A stretch of 64,000 nucleotides of DNA from Pantoea sp. RIT-PI-b (GTDB taxonomy: Bacteria; Pseudomonadota; Gammaproteobacteria; Enterobacterales; Enterobacteriaceae): positions 20,290 through 84,289 of the forward strand of contig NZ_LGIS01000022.1 of the NCBI RefSeq assembly GCF_001187905.1, in the 5' to 3' direction. The position numbers were made by a program, and so were the translations under genes. Under the pieces are notes generated by a model. The model was not told where the DNA came from. It did not search any database and saw only the letters and a list, made by a program, of their open reading frames with translations. This document shows positions 38,012 through 47,737 of this stretch, piece by piece (within the stretch, counting starts at the first letter, position 1; every line of letters begins with the position of its first letter).

Positions 38012-38491
38012 TTAAGCCTTCTTAACCGGCCCCGGACGATGGATCATCGTCAGCCCTTTCAGGAAATTACGCAGAATCTGGTCGCCGCATTCGCGGAAGT
38101 TCTTGTGTTCCGGGTTACGGAAAATTGCGCCCACCTCAGCCTGCGAAATCTTAAAGTTCGCTTTCAGCAACACATCCGGAATATCGGTGGTCTTCAACGC
38201 AAAGGCGATACGCAGCTTCTTCATGAAAATATTATTATTCATGCGGCGCTCAATCGACGGTGCGGGTGCATCTTCACTCTTACCGCGACGATAAAAAATC
38301 AGACCGTTGAGGAAGTACCCCATCAACACATCCGGCAGCTTGCGAAACGCGGCATCGTCATCCTTCTTCATCCACGCCTGCACATCTTCCAGCGGCACTT
38401 CACTTCCCGCTAAGGCAAAAATCTCCACCACTTTGCTATCGCTCAAATCAAGCATATAGCGCACGCTGCGCAGAACATCGTTACTCATCAT
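38012..38491 (-). CDS. yehS: YehS homologue, DUF1456 family
   Basis: A 159-aa cytoplasmic protein with two tandem DUF1456 repeats of about 70 residues: SNDVLRSVRYMLDLSDSKVVEIFALAG in the first and NNNIFMKKLRIAFALKTTDIPDVLLKANF in the second. Each ends in a conserved ..NFLKGL or YFLNGL helix. The family function is unknown. The start MMSNDVL, with AGAGAG upstream, fits E. coli YehS (MLSNDIL); the second ATG is an alternative. In E. coli yehS lies at another locus near 47 min, so its position beside metR is a lineage-specific arrangement. Confidence 0.88.
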   Translation of the reverse strand: MMSNDVLRSVRYMLDLSDSKVVEIFALAGSEVPLEDVQAWMKKDDDAAFRKLPDVLMGYFLNGLIFYRRGKSEDAPAPSIERRMNNNIFMKKLRIAFALKTTDIPDVLLKANFKISQAEVGAIFRNPEHKNFRECGDQILRNFLKGLTMIHRPGPVKKA

Positions 38492-38584
38492 GGTGAAACT
38501 CTCTTGGTCGCGGGTTGAGGCGGCGCATTATAGAGCAGGCGGGGCAGGGATAACAGCGCGGGCGACTTTCGCCGCCCAGTAGCA

Positions 38585-39517
38585 TCAGGATGAGGTGATC
38601 TGCAATGCGCCAGGACGTGCGGCATCGCGCACGAACGGCAGATGTTCACAGGCGTGTTGGCGGGCAAAGCGTACGAAAGCTTCCAACACCGGCTGACGCT
38701 GCTCACCTTCGCGGACCGCGGCATACAGGCGGCTCCACAACCCATCGCCCAGCGTCTTGGTGACCACCAAACCCTGCTGCTCAAAATTCTCTACCACCCA
38801 ATGCGGTAGCGCGGCGATGCCCATGCCTGCCGACACCATCTGTATCAGCAACAGCGTATTATCTACGCTCTTCAAGGCTGGACTCACGCCCGCCGGCTGC
38901 AGGAAATGTCGCCACACATCCAAACGCTGGCGCTGCACCGGATAAATCATCAGCACCTCTTCAGCCATATCTTCCGGGGAAATATGATCAAGCTGCGCCA
39001 AAGGATGATCCGGCGCCATCACTAAACGCACTTCAAAATCGAACATCGGTGAGTAGAACAACCCGCTGCGCGGCAAAATGTCGGAGGTCAACACCACATC
39101 CAGCTCGCCCTGCTGCAACGCCGGTTGGGGGTCAAAAGTCACGCCAGATTTGAAATCCATCACCACCTGCGGCCAGCTCTGACGAAAATTATTCAGCGCA
39201 GGTGTCAGCCACTGAATGCAGCTGTGACACTCGATGGCGATACGCAATGTGGTCTGATGCGGCTCATGGCACGCCTGCAAGGCTTGCTGAATCTGCGGCA
39301 AAACCTGCTCGGCCAGCTGCAACAAAATCTCTCCCTGCGGCGTAAAACGCAGCGGCTGGCTTTTACGCACAAACAGACGGAATCCCAGCCGCTGCTCCAG
39401 ATCGCTGAACTGGTGGGACAACGCCGATTGCGTCTGATGAAGCTGTGAGGCGGCGGCGGCTAACGAGCCGGTATTCCGTAACGCCTGCAGCGTCCGCAGG
39501 TGTTTGAGTTCGATCAT
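38585..39517 (-). CDS. metR: MetR, LysR-type activator of methionine genes
   Basis: A LysR-family regulator that activates metE, metH, metA and glyA, with homocysteine as co-effector. The 310 aa have an N-terminal winged helix-turn-helix ([41 protein letters not shown], residues 1-42) and a periplasmic-binding-like effector domain. It is divergent from metE, with 214 bases between. It probably represses its own promoter, as in E. coli. TGAG-AATCC-TTCA at 39517-39529, overlapping its start codon, is close to the MetR half-site pattern TGAA-N5-TTCA. Confidence 0.96.
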   Translation of the reverse strand: MIELKHLRTLQALRNTGSLAAAASQLHQTQSALSHQFSDLEQRLGFRLFVRKSQPLRFTPQGEILLQLAEQVLPQIQQALQACHEPHQTTLRIAIECHSCIQWLTPALNNFRQSWPQVVMDFKSGVTFDPQPALQQGELDVVLTSDILPRSGLFYSPMFDFEVRLVMAPDHPLAQLDHISPEDMAEEVLMIYPVQRQRLDVWRHFLQPAGVSPALKSVDNTLLLIQMVSAGMGIAALPHWVVENFEQQGLVVTKTLGDGLWSRLYAAVREGEQRQPVLEAFVRFARQHACEHLPFVRDAARPGALQITSS

Positions 39518-39589
39518 GAGAATCCTTCACATCGAGATTGAACAAATTGCGCTTGAGGAACATACAGTACCCGCAGATTATGGCGGTGT

Positions 39590-39613
39590 AAACATCTGGA
39601 CGGCTAAACATCT
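39590..39613. promoter_or_regulatory. Tandem MetJ boxes in the metR-metE spacer
   Basis: Three adjacent 8-base boxes, AAACATCT, GGACGGCT and AAACATCT, each match six of eight positions of the MetJ consensus AGACGTCT. Tandem arrays of such boxes are where MetJ dimers with S-adenosylmethionine bind and repress. They lie about 120 bases before metE and 75 bases before metR. Confidence 0.72.
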
Positions 39614-39731
39614 CAAGCAAGCGTCGCGGCCACTTTACCTTTGTCCAGCCATACAGCTCAGCGAATGACCTCTTCTTTCGCTGGATGAACGTAAATCGGT
39701 TGTACCTAAAAGAATATCTGGAGAACAGCAA

Positions 39732-42002
39732 ATGACCATTCTCAACCATACACTCGGTTTCCCGCGCGTCGGTCTGCGTCGTGAACTGAAAAAAGCACAG
39801 GAAAGCTATTGGGCAGGTAAAAGCTCACAGGAAGAGCTGCTGGCCGTGGGTCGCGAACTGCGTGCTCGTCACTGGCAACAGCAGCAAGACGCGGGAGTGG
39901 ATCTGCTGCCGGTTGGCGATTTCGCCTGGTACGATCATGTTCTGACCACCAGCCTGATGCTGGGTAACGTGCCAGCACGCCATCAAAACCATGATGGATC
40001 CGTCGATCTCGATACGCTCTTCCGCCTTGGCCGTGGCCGTGCACCTAGCGGTGAACCCGCTGCGGCGGCGGAAATGACCAAATGGTTTAACACCAATTAT
40101 CACTACATGGTGCCGGAATTCACCCTCGGCCAGCGGTTCAAACTGACCTGGACCCAGCTGCTGGATGAGGTTGATGAAGCGTTGGCGCTCGGCCACAAGG
40201 TTAAACCGGTGCTGCTCGGCCCGGTAACCTATCTGTGGCTAGGTAAAGTGAAAGGCGAGCAGTTTGATCGTCTGTCACTGCTGAAAGATATTCTGCCCGT
40301 TTACCAACAGGTATTGGCTGAACTGAATAAACGCGATATCGCATGGGTACAGATAGATGAGCCAGCACTGGCGCTGGAGCTGCCAGCAACGTGGCGCGAT
40401 GCCTTCAAACCGGCTTACGAGGCGCTGCAAGGTGAAAGCAAACTGCTGCTGACGACCTACTTCGACAGCATTAGCCAGAACCTTGACGTGATTAAAGCGC
40501 TGCCGGTGCAAGGTCTGCACGTCGACCTGGTTCACGGTAAAGATGATATCCAGCAGCTGAACCAGCAGATCCCGGCAGATTGGCTGCTTTCGGTGGGTGT
40601 TATCAACGGTCGCAACGTCTGGCGTGCGGATCTCAGCAGCTGGTTTGAACGGCTGCAGCCGTTGGTTGGCCAGCGTAAACAGCTGTGGATCGGTTCGTCC
40701 TGCTCACTGCTGCATAGCCCAATCGATCTGAGCGTGGAAACACGGCTGGATGAAGAGGTGAAAAGCTGGTTCGCTTTTGCCCTGCAGAAATGCACTGAGC
40801 TGTCGCTGTTGAGCAAGGCGCTAAATAACCATGATGCTGCTTCACTGGTGGAGTGGAGCGCGCCGATTCGTGCGCGTGCCAACTCAACACGCGTTCACAA
40901 TCCCGTGGTCGGCGAGCGTCTGGCGAGAATCCAGGCCAAAGACATCGAGCGCGCCAGCAACTATACCGAGCGTGCGAAAGCGCAGCGTAACCGCTTTAAT
41001 CTGCCGGCGTGGCCAACCACTACGATTGGTTCATTCCCTCAGACGACGGAAATTCGCGGCCTGCGCCTCGAGTTCAAAAAAGGCAACATTGATGGCGGCA
41101 ACTACCGCACCGGCATTGCAGAACACATTAAACAGGCGATCGTTGAGCAGGAACGGTTGGGGCTGGACGTGCTGGTGCACGGTGAAGCTGAACGTAACGA
41201 CATGGTGGAATACTTTGGCGAAAATCTCGCCGGCTTCGTATTCACCCAGAATGGCTGGGTGCAGAGCTACGGTTCTCGCTGCGTAAAACCGCCAGTTATC
41301 ATCGGCGACGTCAGCCGTCCTGCCGCGATCACCGTTGAGTGGGCCAAATACGCGCAATCACTGACCGACAAACCGGTTAAAGGCATGTTGACCGGTCCGG
41401 TAACCATTCTCTGCTGGTCATTCCCACGTGAAGATGTGAGCCGTGAAACCATTGCGAAACAGATTGCGCTGGCGCTGCGTGACGAAGTGGCAGATCTGGA
41501 AAAAGCCGGCATTGGTATCATTCAGATTGATGAACCCGCGCTGCGCGAAGGTCTGCCGCTGCATAAGTCCGATTGGGCGGCGTATTTGACATGGGCCGTT
41601 GATGCGTTCCGTCTGAATGCCGCGGTGGCGCAAGACGACACGCAAATTCACACTCATATGTGTTACTGCGAGTTCAATGACATCATGGACTCCATCGCCG
41701 CACTGGATGCCGACGTCATCACCATCGAAACCTCACGTTCCGATATGGATCTGCTGGATACGTTTAAAGAGTTCGACTATCCCAATGAGATTGGTCCGGG
41801 CGTTTACGATATTCACTCACCGAACGTACCGAGCGTGGAGTGGATGGAAGAGTTACTGCGCAAAGCGGCGCAAAGCATCCCGGAAGAACGTCTGTGGGTT
41901 AACCCGGATTGTGGCCTGAAAACGCGTGGCTGGATGGAAACCCGTCAGGCACTGGCAAACATGGTCAAAGCGGCGCAGAACCTGCGGGGTGAAACGGCTT
42001 AG
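39732..42002 (+). CDS. metE: Cobalamin-independent methionine synthase
   Basis: Transfers the methyl group from methyltetrahydrofolate-triglutamate to homocysteine, a zinc enzyme that does not need B12. 756 aa (E. coli 753). The N-terminal domain begins [21 protein letters not shown], with the folate-binding FPRVGxxRE. The zinc ligands of the C-terminal barrel are visible as His and Cys in [10 protein letters not shown], the Glu of the [11 protein letters not shown] strand, and Cys in [10 protein letters not shown]. Ribosome-binding site TGGAGAA. Expression is probably repressed by MetJ and activated by MetR from the shared spacer. An intrinsic terminator follows. Confidence 0.97.
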   Translation: MTILNHTLGFPRVGLRRELKKAQESYWAGKSSQEELLAVGRELRARHWQQQQDAGVDLLPVGDFAWYDHVLTTSLMLGNVPARHQNHDGSVDLDTLFRLGRGRAPSGEPAAAAEMTKWFNTNYHYMVPEFTLGQRFKLTWTQLLDEVDEALALGHKVKPVLLGPVTYLWLGKVKGEQFDRLSLLKDILPVYQQVLAELNKRDIAWVQIDEPALALELPATWRDAFKPAYEALQGESKLLLTTYFDSISQNLDVIKALPVQGLHVDLVHGKDDIQQLNQQIPADWLLSVGVINGRNVWRADLSSWFERLQPLVGQRKQLWIGSSCSLLHSPIDLSVETRLDEEVKSWFAFALQKCTELSLLSKALNNHDAASLVEWSAPIRARANSTRVHNPVVGERLARIQAKDIERASNYTERAKAQRNRFNLPAWPTTTIGSFPQTTEIRGLRLEFKKGNIDGGNYRTGIAEHIKQAIVEQERLGLDVLVHGEAERNDMVEYFGENLAGFVFTQNGWVQSYGSRCVKPPVIIGDVSRPAAITVEWAKYAQSLTDKPVKGMLTGPVTILCWSFPREDVSRETIAKQIALALRDEVADLEKAGIGIIQIDEPALREGLPLHKSDWAAYLTWAVDAFRLNAAVAQDDTQIHTHMCYCEFNDIMDSIAALDADVITIETSRSDMDLLDTFKEFDYPNEIGPGVYDIHSPNVPSVEWMEELLRKAAQSIPEERLWVNPDCGLKTRGWMETRQALANMVKAAQNLRGETA

Positions 42003-42019
42003 TAGCCGCAAATGTGATT

Positions 42020-42042
42020 GGGGCGCATACGCGCCCCTTTTT
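42020..42042 (+). terminator. Terminator of metE
   Basis: Stem GGGGCGC-ATAC-GCGCCCC followed by five T's, 18 bases after the metE stop. Confidence 0.92.
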
Positions 42043-42043
42043 A

Positions 42044-42880
42044 TTACGCGTTTGGTGCTACGCCATATTGCGCGAACCACGCCAGCATACGTTGCCAGCC
42101 ATCTTTGGCGGAATCGGCGTGATAGCTCGCACGGTAATCCGCGTTGAAAGCGTGGCCGGCATCCGGATACACCACGATCTCCGCTTTGGCATTGGCGGCA
42201 TGCAGCGCCTGACGCATCTTATCAATGCTCTCCAGTGGAATGCTGTCATCCTGACCGCCATAAAGGCCCAGCACTGGCGCATTCAGGTCCACCGCAATAT
42301 CGATCGGATGTTTCTGCTGCTTCAGCGTCTTCTCACCCTCTAAGCGGCCATACCACGCCACAGCGGCTCGCACTTGAGGATTGTGCGCGGCAAACAGCCA
42401 GCTAATGCGTCCGCCCCAGCAGAAGCCGGTAATTGCCAGGCGACGCGCATCGCCACCATGACTTGCCGCCCAGTTAGCCACATGATCGAGGTCGGACAGT
42501 ACCTGCGTATCCGGAACTTTGCTTACCAACTCTTTAAACAGCGTGGGAATGTCATTGTAATCGTTGGGATCGCCTTCGCGGAAATAGAGCTCAGGGGCGA
42601 TCGCCAGATAGCCTTCCAGCGCCAAACGCCGGCAAACATCGCGGATATGCTCATGCACACCGAAAATCTCCTGCACGACTAACACCACAGGCAATGTGCC
42701 TTGGTACTCTTTTGGCCGGGCATAGTAGGCGGGTAAATTTTCGCCCTGGCTTGGAACCGAGGTCTCGCCAGCATGAATCGCGTCGCTGGCGGTAATAATC
42801 GTGCTGCTTGCGGTGGGCTGAACGGCCGGTGCAAAGCCGCCGGGTGCCGTTTTTTGTGCCATATTGTCTTCGGTTTTCAT
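42044..42880 (-). CDS. ysgA: Dienelactone hydrolase family protein (YsgA-like)
   Basis: A 278-aa alpha/beta hydrolase of the dienelactone hydrolase family, orthologous by position to E. coli ysgA. The physiological substrate is unknown. The nucleophile is a cysteine in the elbow TGFCWGGRI. The acid and His are in LGLYGGQDDSIP and DAGHAFNADYR, so the Cys-Asp-His triad of the family is complete. The VVQEIFGVHEHIRDVCRRLA block carries the conserved Glu. A ribosome-binding site GGAGAG precedes the ATG. The N-terminal 40 residues are low complexity (Ala, Pro, Thr). It is convergent with metE and divergent from udp. Confidence 0.9.
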   Translation of the reverse strand: MKTEDNMAQKTAPGGFAPAVQPTASSTIITASDAIHAGETSVPSQGENLPAYYARPKEYQGTLPVVLVVQEIFGVHEHIRDVCRRLALEGYLAIAPELYFREGDPNDYNDIPTLFKELVSKVPDTQVLSDLDHVANWAASHGGDARRLAITGFCWGGRISWLFAAHNPQVRAAVAWYGRLEGEKTLKQQKHPIDIAVDLNAPVLGLYGGQDDSIPLESIDKMRQALHAANAKAEIVVYPDAGHAFNADYRASYHADSAKDGWQRMLAWFAQYGVAPNA

Positions 42881-43182
42881 GGTTCTCTCCGTGCTAGCAA
42901 ATGCGCAATCACGTAACTATAGCCTGGCTGGTCAAGCAAGGCTGACGTAGGGTGCAGAGGGATTTTTTTCACGTGTGCTGCTTCTCTATTAACATTGCCA
43001 TCAGTACTTACACAGCACCGCTTGTAGCAATTCAGAATTGCAGCGCACTAATGTGTGATGTAAATCACAAAATGTTTTGCTGATAATGTAAGTTTCATTA
43101 TTGATAGTGAAATTAGTCACATAATTATGCCGCCTGCTCACGTAGAGTGGCGCGCACATCCCCTATTTATCAGGAGTCTGAT
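42881..43182. promoter_or_regulatory. udp control region with two CRP sites
   Basis: A perfect CRP core TGTGA-TGTAAA-TCACA is at 43054-43069, and a second, AGTGA-AATTAG-TCACA (nine of ten), is at 43106-43121. Their centres are 52 bases apart, the spacing known for the two CRP sites of the E. coli udp promoter, where CytR binds between them. GTTTCATT (43092-43099), one base off the CytR half-site GTTGCATT, lies in between. The implied start of transcription near 43155 has TAGAGT (43143-43148) as -10. The left part of this region should hold the ysgA promoter, which I cannot place. Confidence 0.85.
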
Positions 43183-43944
43183 ATGGCCCAGTCTGACGTT
43201 TTCCATCTTGGCATCACCAAAGCTTCCCTAAAAGGAGCCACGCTGGCCATCGTTCCCGGCGATCCTGAGCGCGTGAAGAAAATCGCCGCGCTGATGGATA
43301 ATCCACAGCATCTGGCTTCGCATCGTGAATTCACCACCTATCTGGCGGAAGTCGATGGTAAACCGGTGGTGGTGTGTTCAACCGGTATCGGCGGACCTTC
43401 AACCTCGATTGCGGTAGAAGAGCTGGCGCAACTCGGTGTGCGCACCTTCCTGCGCGTTGGCACCACCGGCGCCATTCAGCCGCATATTAATGTCGGTGAT
43501 GTGCTGGTCACCACGGCGTCTGTCCGCCTTGACGGTGCCAGCCTGCACTTCGCACCGATGGAGTTCCCGGCCGTGGCTGATTTCACCTGCACCACCGCGC
43601 TGGTTGCCGCAGCGGAAGCCTGCGGTGCCAAAACGCACATTGGCATTACCGCGTCCTCTGACACCTTCTATCCGGGGCAGGAACGCTATGACACCTTCTC
43701 TGGTCGCGTAGTGAAGCGCTTCCAGGGCTCAATGGATGAGTGGCAGCAAATGGGCGTCCTTAACTATGAGATGGAATCCGCTACACTGTTAACCATGTGC
43801 GCCAGTCAGGGACTGCGTGCCGGCATGGTGGCTGGCGTCATCGTGAACCGTACGCAAAAAGAGATTCCGGATGCGGTGACCATGAAGCAGACCGAAAGTG
43901 ATGCGGTGAAAATTGTGGTAGAAGCCGCGCGTCGCTTAATTTAG
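43183..43944 (+). CDS. udp: Uridine phosphorylase
   Basis: Phosphorolysis of uridine to uracil and ribose-1-phosphate in nucleoside salvage. I start at the ATG reading [18 protein letters not shown] with AGGAG upstream, giving 253 aa, the E. coli length. The frame is open a little further upstream, over the predicted -10 region. Family motifs are PGDPERV (phosphate binding), [33 protein letters not shown] and the ligand-binding [14 protein letters not shown]. Control by CRP and probably CytR is indicated by the upstream sites. Confidence 0.97.
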   Translation: MAQSDVFHLGITKASLKGATLAIVPGDPERVKKIAALMDNPQHLASHREFTTYLAEVDGKPVVVCSTGIGGPSTSIAVEELAQLGVRTFLRVGTTGAIQPHINVGDVLVTTASVRLDGASLHFAPMEFPAVADFTCTTALVAAAEACGAKTHIGITASSDTFYPGQERYDTFSGRVVKRFQGSMDEWQQMGVLNYEMESATLLTMCASQGLRAGMVAGVIVNRTQKEIPDAVTMKQTESDAVKIVVEAARRLI

Positions 43945-44044
43945 TGCGCCATTCAAGGGATGAATTCGAGACCAGGCTTATAGGGAGCTCAGCAATTGCC
44001 TGATTAGAATGCGCGCAATTTCAGCAGCTACTGAGAAATTTCTT

Positions 44045-45316
44045 ATGCGCAAAATGGTTTCTGTCCCACGTCCTAATTTCATGAATAATCCCGCTACTGC
44101 GCAATCACGCGTTGAGGGCGCAGCAGCGAGATTTCGTCAGGCCATGGCGGCCCATAACTATCCCCTCGCTCGTCAGTGCTGTGAAGAGGTGCTGCGCGTG
44201 TTGCCAAATCACATGCAGGTGCTCAGCGACTACGCGTTAACCTTAATGCGCGTGGGCGAGCACAAGAAATCCTACAAGATTTACCAGAAGATCTATCAGG
44301 CCCCGGCCGCGCAGCGCGCGCAGGCGTCGGAAACCTGGCTGGATGGATTGACCGAAGTCTGCGGTTGGCTTGATAAGCAGGATGAAGTGGCGCGTTACGG
44401 CCTCGAATCGCTACAGAAATCCGATGTGATCTTCAGTAAAGGCCAGAAAGTGGCGTATCCCTCAGACGTACCGCCACCGATCAATCGCCATAACCCGACA
44501 GAAAACATCATCTCCTTCAGCCTCTACGGTGGCCAGCCACGCTACTGCGAAACGCTGATTAAGAACATCGAAGTGGCGCGCGAGTTCTATCCTGACTGGA
44601 TATGCCGCATCTATCTAGACGATAGCGTCCCGCAGCACGTGTGGCAGCGTCTGACGCAGCCGAACACCCAGCTGGTGGATATGTCCCAGGAAAAAGCTAT
44701 CTTCCCCACGCTGTGGCGCTTTTTAGTGATGGACGATCCCAGCGTTAAACGTTACATCGTGCGTGACGCCGATTCATTACTCTCCGAGCGTGAAGTGGTT
44801 GCGGTTGAAGCCTGGCTGGACTCCCCATTCTGGTTCCATCACATGCGCGATTACTTCTCGCATACCGAACTGCTGCTAGCGGGTATGTGGGGCGGTTGTC
44901 ATGGCGTGTTCCACAATGTTGAACAGCAGATGCGTGACTTTATCGCCCAGTACCAAGGCAGCGAACGCTTTACCGACCAGTATTTTCTTAAAGTGGCGTT
45001 GTGGCCAACGGTGCGTGAAAGCTTGCTGAGTCACGACGATATTTTTCACTTCCATCAGGCGCAGCCCTGGCCGGCGCATCAACCGATTCGCTGGCAAACC
45101 GATAGCTTCCACGTCGGCAGCAACGCCGGTTTTGCTAGCATGGCCGGTAAAGTTGAAAATGCGGAAAACGGTTGCCAGCAGGTTGAGATCACCTACGGCG
45201 GCCAAAGCTGGACCTATCCAGCAAAAATCAAGGATGAAACCGAATGGTTACTTCCGATGCCGTTCTTCCTGATTGATGCGTGGAAAGCCGGCGATCTGAC
45301 CGTAAAAGCCCTGTAA
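44045..45316 (+). CDS. TPR protein with putative glycosyltransferase domain
   Basis: I do not recognise a named gene. The chosen ATG (MRKMVSVPRPNFMNN) has GAGA eight bases upstream; an ATG 36 bases earlier is in frame without a good site. About 423 aa. The N-terminal 90 residues form two TPR-like helical pairs (FRQAMAAHNYPLARQCCEEVLRVLP, then a second). The C-terminal 280 residues look like a GT-A type glycosyltransferase: a first strand IISFSLYGGQPRYCETLI, then PDWICRIYLDDSVP, WRFLVMDDPSVKRYIVRDADSLLS with a DxD motif (DAD), and a later TDQYFLKVALWP. Such blocks recur in uncharacterised glycosyltransferase-like proteins, from my memory of the family. No signal peptide or membrane helix. It sits alone between udp and rmuC, which are adjacent in E. 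coli. Codon use looks like its neighbours. Confidence 0.82.
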   Translation: MRKMVSVPRPNFMNNPATAQSRVEGAAARFRQAMAAHNYPLARQCCEEVLRVLPNHMQVLSDYALTLMRVGEHKKSYKIYQKIYQAPAAQRAQASETWLDGLTEVCGWLDKQDEVARYGLESLQKSDVIFSKGQKVAYPSDVPPPINRHNPTENIISFSLYGGQPRYCETLIKNIEVAREFYPDWICRIYLDDSVPQHVWQRLTQPNTQLVDMSQEKAIFPTLWRFLVMDDPSVKRYIVRDADSLLSEREVVAVEAWLDSPFWFHHMRDYFSHTELLLAGMWGGCHGVFHNVEQQMRDFIAQYQGSERFTDQYFLKVALWPTVRESLLSHDDIFHFHQAQPWPAHQPIRWQTDSFHVGSNAGFASMAGKVENAENGCQQVEITYGGQSWTYPAKIKDETEWLLPMPFFLIDAWKAGDLTVKAL

Positions 45317-45385
45317 ATAAAATCTGGACATTCATACAGTACCCCTCTACCTTTTCCCTCAGCGAGACGATCCGCGGGGGGGATT

Positions 45386-46897
45386 ATGGATCAGCAACTT
45401 ATCATTAGCGGCGCGCTGGCGCTGGCCGGTTTAGGCATTGGCTGGATCATTGCCCAGCTGCGCGCCGGTCATCAGCATGCCAGCTTCACGACCGAGCGTC
45501 GTCTGTTGGAAGAGGCGCAGCAGCGCCAACATCAGCAGATCGAACATTTACAACAGCAAATCCAGCAACGTGAGCAGGAGATGCGCCAATTGCACGGCGC
45601 GCTCAGCGGTGCGCAGGAACGTTTGCAGCAGCTCGATTACTGGCGCGGCGAGAGCGAACAGCTCAGTCGTGAATTGCGTAATCAGCTGGAAGTTAATAGC
45701 GCGCAGGAAGCGGAGTTGCGCGAAGTGACCATCCGTCTTGAAGAGACACGCTACGGCGCTGAAGAGAAACAGCGCCTGCTCACCAACAGCGAACAGCGAC
45801 TCAGTGCGCAGTTTGAAAATCTGGCCAACCGCATCTTTGAAAACAGCGGGCGCCGCGTCGATGAACAAAACCGTCAAAGCCTGAACAGTCTGATTGGCCC
45901 GCTGCGTGAACAGCTGGATGGTTTCCGCCGTCAGGTGACTGACAGCTTTGGACTGGAAGCGCGTGAACGCCACACGCTGACGCATGAAATTCGCCAGCTG
46001 CAGCAGCTCAACGCGCAGATGGCGCAGGAAGCGGTCAATCTCACCAAAGCGCTAAAAGGTGACAATAAAATCCAGGGCAACTGGGGCGAAGTGGTGCTAA
46101 GCCGCGTGCTGGAAGCCTCTGGACTGCGTGAAGGCTATGAATACCAAACGCAGGTAAGCGTTCAGCTGGAGCAGCAGGGCAGGATGCAACCGGATGTGAT
46201 TGTCCGTTTGCCGCAGGGCAAAGATGTGGTGATCGACGCGAAGATGACGTTGGTCGCTTACGAGCGCTATTTCAACGCCGATGATGAAGCCACGCGCGAG
46301 CAGGCCATTCAGGAGCACGTCAACGCCATGCGTGGACACATTCGCTTGCTAAGCCGAAAAGATTACCAACAATTGCCCGGTTTACGCTCTCTGGATTATG
46401 TGTTGATGTTTATCCCGGTGGAACCGGCATTTCTGCTGGCGATCGATCGTCAGCCAGAGCTGATCAGCGAAGCGCTGCAGCAGAACATCATGCTGGTCAG
46501 CCCAACTACGCTGTTGGTGGCGCTGCGCACCATCAACAATCTCTGGCGTTATGAACATCAAAGCCGCAACGCGCAGCGCATCGCCGATCGGGCAACGCGG
46601 CTGTATGACAAAATGCGGCTGTTCGTCGATGACATGAGCGGTATCGGTCACAATCTTGATAAGGCGCAGCAAAGCTATCATCAGGCGATGAAAAAGCTGT
46701 CTGAAGGACGCGGCAATCTGATTGCGCAAAGTGAAGCTTTCCGCTCGCTTGGTGTGGAGATCAAACGGCCGATCAATCCGCAGTTGGTGGAACAGGCGCA
46801 GCCGGAAGAGGCGGATGAAGATTGGGCAGACGATCCCAACGTTGATGAAAGCGTTTCAGATTCGACAACGGACTCGCTGCGCCGCATCAACGAATAG
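45386..46897 (+). CDS. rmuC: RmuC, DNA recombination-limiting protein
   Basis: Mutants of rmuC raise inversion rates at short inverted repeats in E. coli. The protein is thought to be a nuclease-like factor, but this is not proved. The 503 aa have a single N-terminal transmembrane segment (about residues 4-25). A long coiled coil follows (about residues 40-210, many Gln, Glu and Leu). The RmuC core domain carries KGDNKIQGNWGEVVLSRVLEASGL and DVVIDAKMTLVAYERY, where the D-x-K pair resembles PD-(D/E)xK nucleases. The C-terminus is acidic and about 30 residues longer than E. coli RmuC (475). ubiE follows 75 bases later. Confidence 0.94.
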   Translation: MDQQLIISGALALAGLGIGWIIAQLRAGHQHASFTTERRLLEEAQQRQHQQIEHLQQQIQQREQEMRQLHGALSGAQERLQQLDYWRGESEQLSRELRNQLEVNSAQEAELREVTIRLEETRYGAEEKQRLLTNSEQRLSAQFENLANRIFENSGRRVDEQNRQSLNSLIGPLREQLDGFRRQVTDSFGLEARERHTLTHEIRQLQQLNAQMAQEAVNLTKALKGDNKIQGNWGEVVLSRVLEASGLREGYEYQTQVSVQLEQQGRMQPDVIVRLPQGKDVVIDAKMTLVAYERYFNADDEATREQAIQEHVNAMRGHIRLLSRKDYQQLPGLRSLDYVLMFIPVEPAFLLAIDRQPELISEALQQNIMLVSPTTLLVALRTINNLWRYEHQSRNAQRIADRATRLYDKMRLFVDDMSGIGHNLDKAQQSYHQAMKKLSEGRGNLIAQSEAFRSLGVEIKRPINPQLVEQAQPEEADEDWADDPNVDESVSDSTTDSLRRINE

Positions 46898-46972
46898 CAC
46901 GGTGGTCGCGTGCTCGTGTAGCGCGACTCTGATACACTTCGGCAAGAATTGTTTGTGGAACAGGTAAAACCG

Positions 46973-47731
46973 ATGGCAGATGAATCACAGCAGGAAACTA
47001 CCCATTTTGGCTTTCAGACCGTCGCGAAAAGCGAAAAGGCCGATAAAGTCGCGGACGTGTTTCATTCCGTCGCGGCAAAATATGACCTGATGAACGATTT
47101 GATGTCGTTTGGCATCCATCGTGTCTGGAAGCGTTTTACCATTGACAGCAGCGGCGTGCGCCGCGGTCAGCGCGTGTTGGATCTGGCGGGTGGTACCGGC
47201 GATCTGACGGCTAAATTCTCTCGTCTGGTGGGCGAAACCGGCCAGGTTGTGTTGGCTGATATCAACAGCTCAATGCTGAAGATGGGCCGCGAAAAGCTGC
47301 GTAATCTCGGCGTGTCGGGTAATGTCAGCTATGTCCAGGCGAATGCCGAAGCGCTGCCGTTCCCGGATAACTATTTCGATTGCATCACCATCTCGTTCGG
47401 CTTGCGTAACGTCACCGAAAAAGAGAAAGCGCTGGCGTCGATGTTCCGCGTGCTGAAGCCGGGCGGACGCCTGCTGGTGCTGGAATTCTCCAAGCCGTTG
47501 CTGGAGCCGCTGAGCAAGGCTTACGACACCTATTCGTTCCATATTCTGCCGCGTATTGGCCAGCTGGTGGCGCAAGATGCTGAAAGCTATCGTTATCTGG
47601 CAGAGTCGATTCGTATGCATCCCGATCAGGAAACCCTGAAAGCGATGATGAATGATGCCGGCTTTGAAAATACCACCTACTTCAATATGACTGGCGGTAT
47701 TGTCGCGCTGCATCGCGGATTTAAATTCTAA
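46973..47731 (+). CDS. ubiE: Ubiquinone/menaquinone C-methyltransferase UbiE
   Basis: An S-adenosylmethionine-dependent methyltransferase of both quinone pathways (methylates demethylmenaquinone and 2-polyprenyl-6-methoxybenzoquinol). I start at the ATG reading [17 protein letters not shown], giving 252 aa (E. coli 251). The frame is open eight codons upstream without a good site. Motif I is [16 protein letters not shown], the UbiE signatures are [18 protein letters not shown] and [17 protein letters not shown]. It starts a probable ubiE-ubiJ-ubiB operon. Confidence 0.97.
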   Translation: MADESQQETTHFGFQTVAKSEKADKVADVFHSVAAKYDLMNDLMSFGIHRVWKRFTIDSSGVRRGQRVLDLAGGTGDLTAKFSRLVGETGQVVLADINSSMLKMGREKLRNLGVSGNVSYVQANAEALPFPDNYFDCITISFGLRNVTEKEKALASMFRVLKPGGRLLVLEFSKPLLEPLSKAYDTYSFHILPRIGQLVAQDAESYRYLAESIRMHPDQETLKAMMNDAGFENTTYFNMTGGIVALHRGFKF

Positions 47732-47737
47732 TCCATC

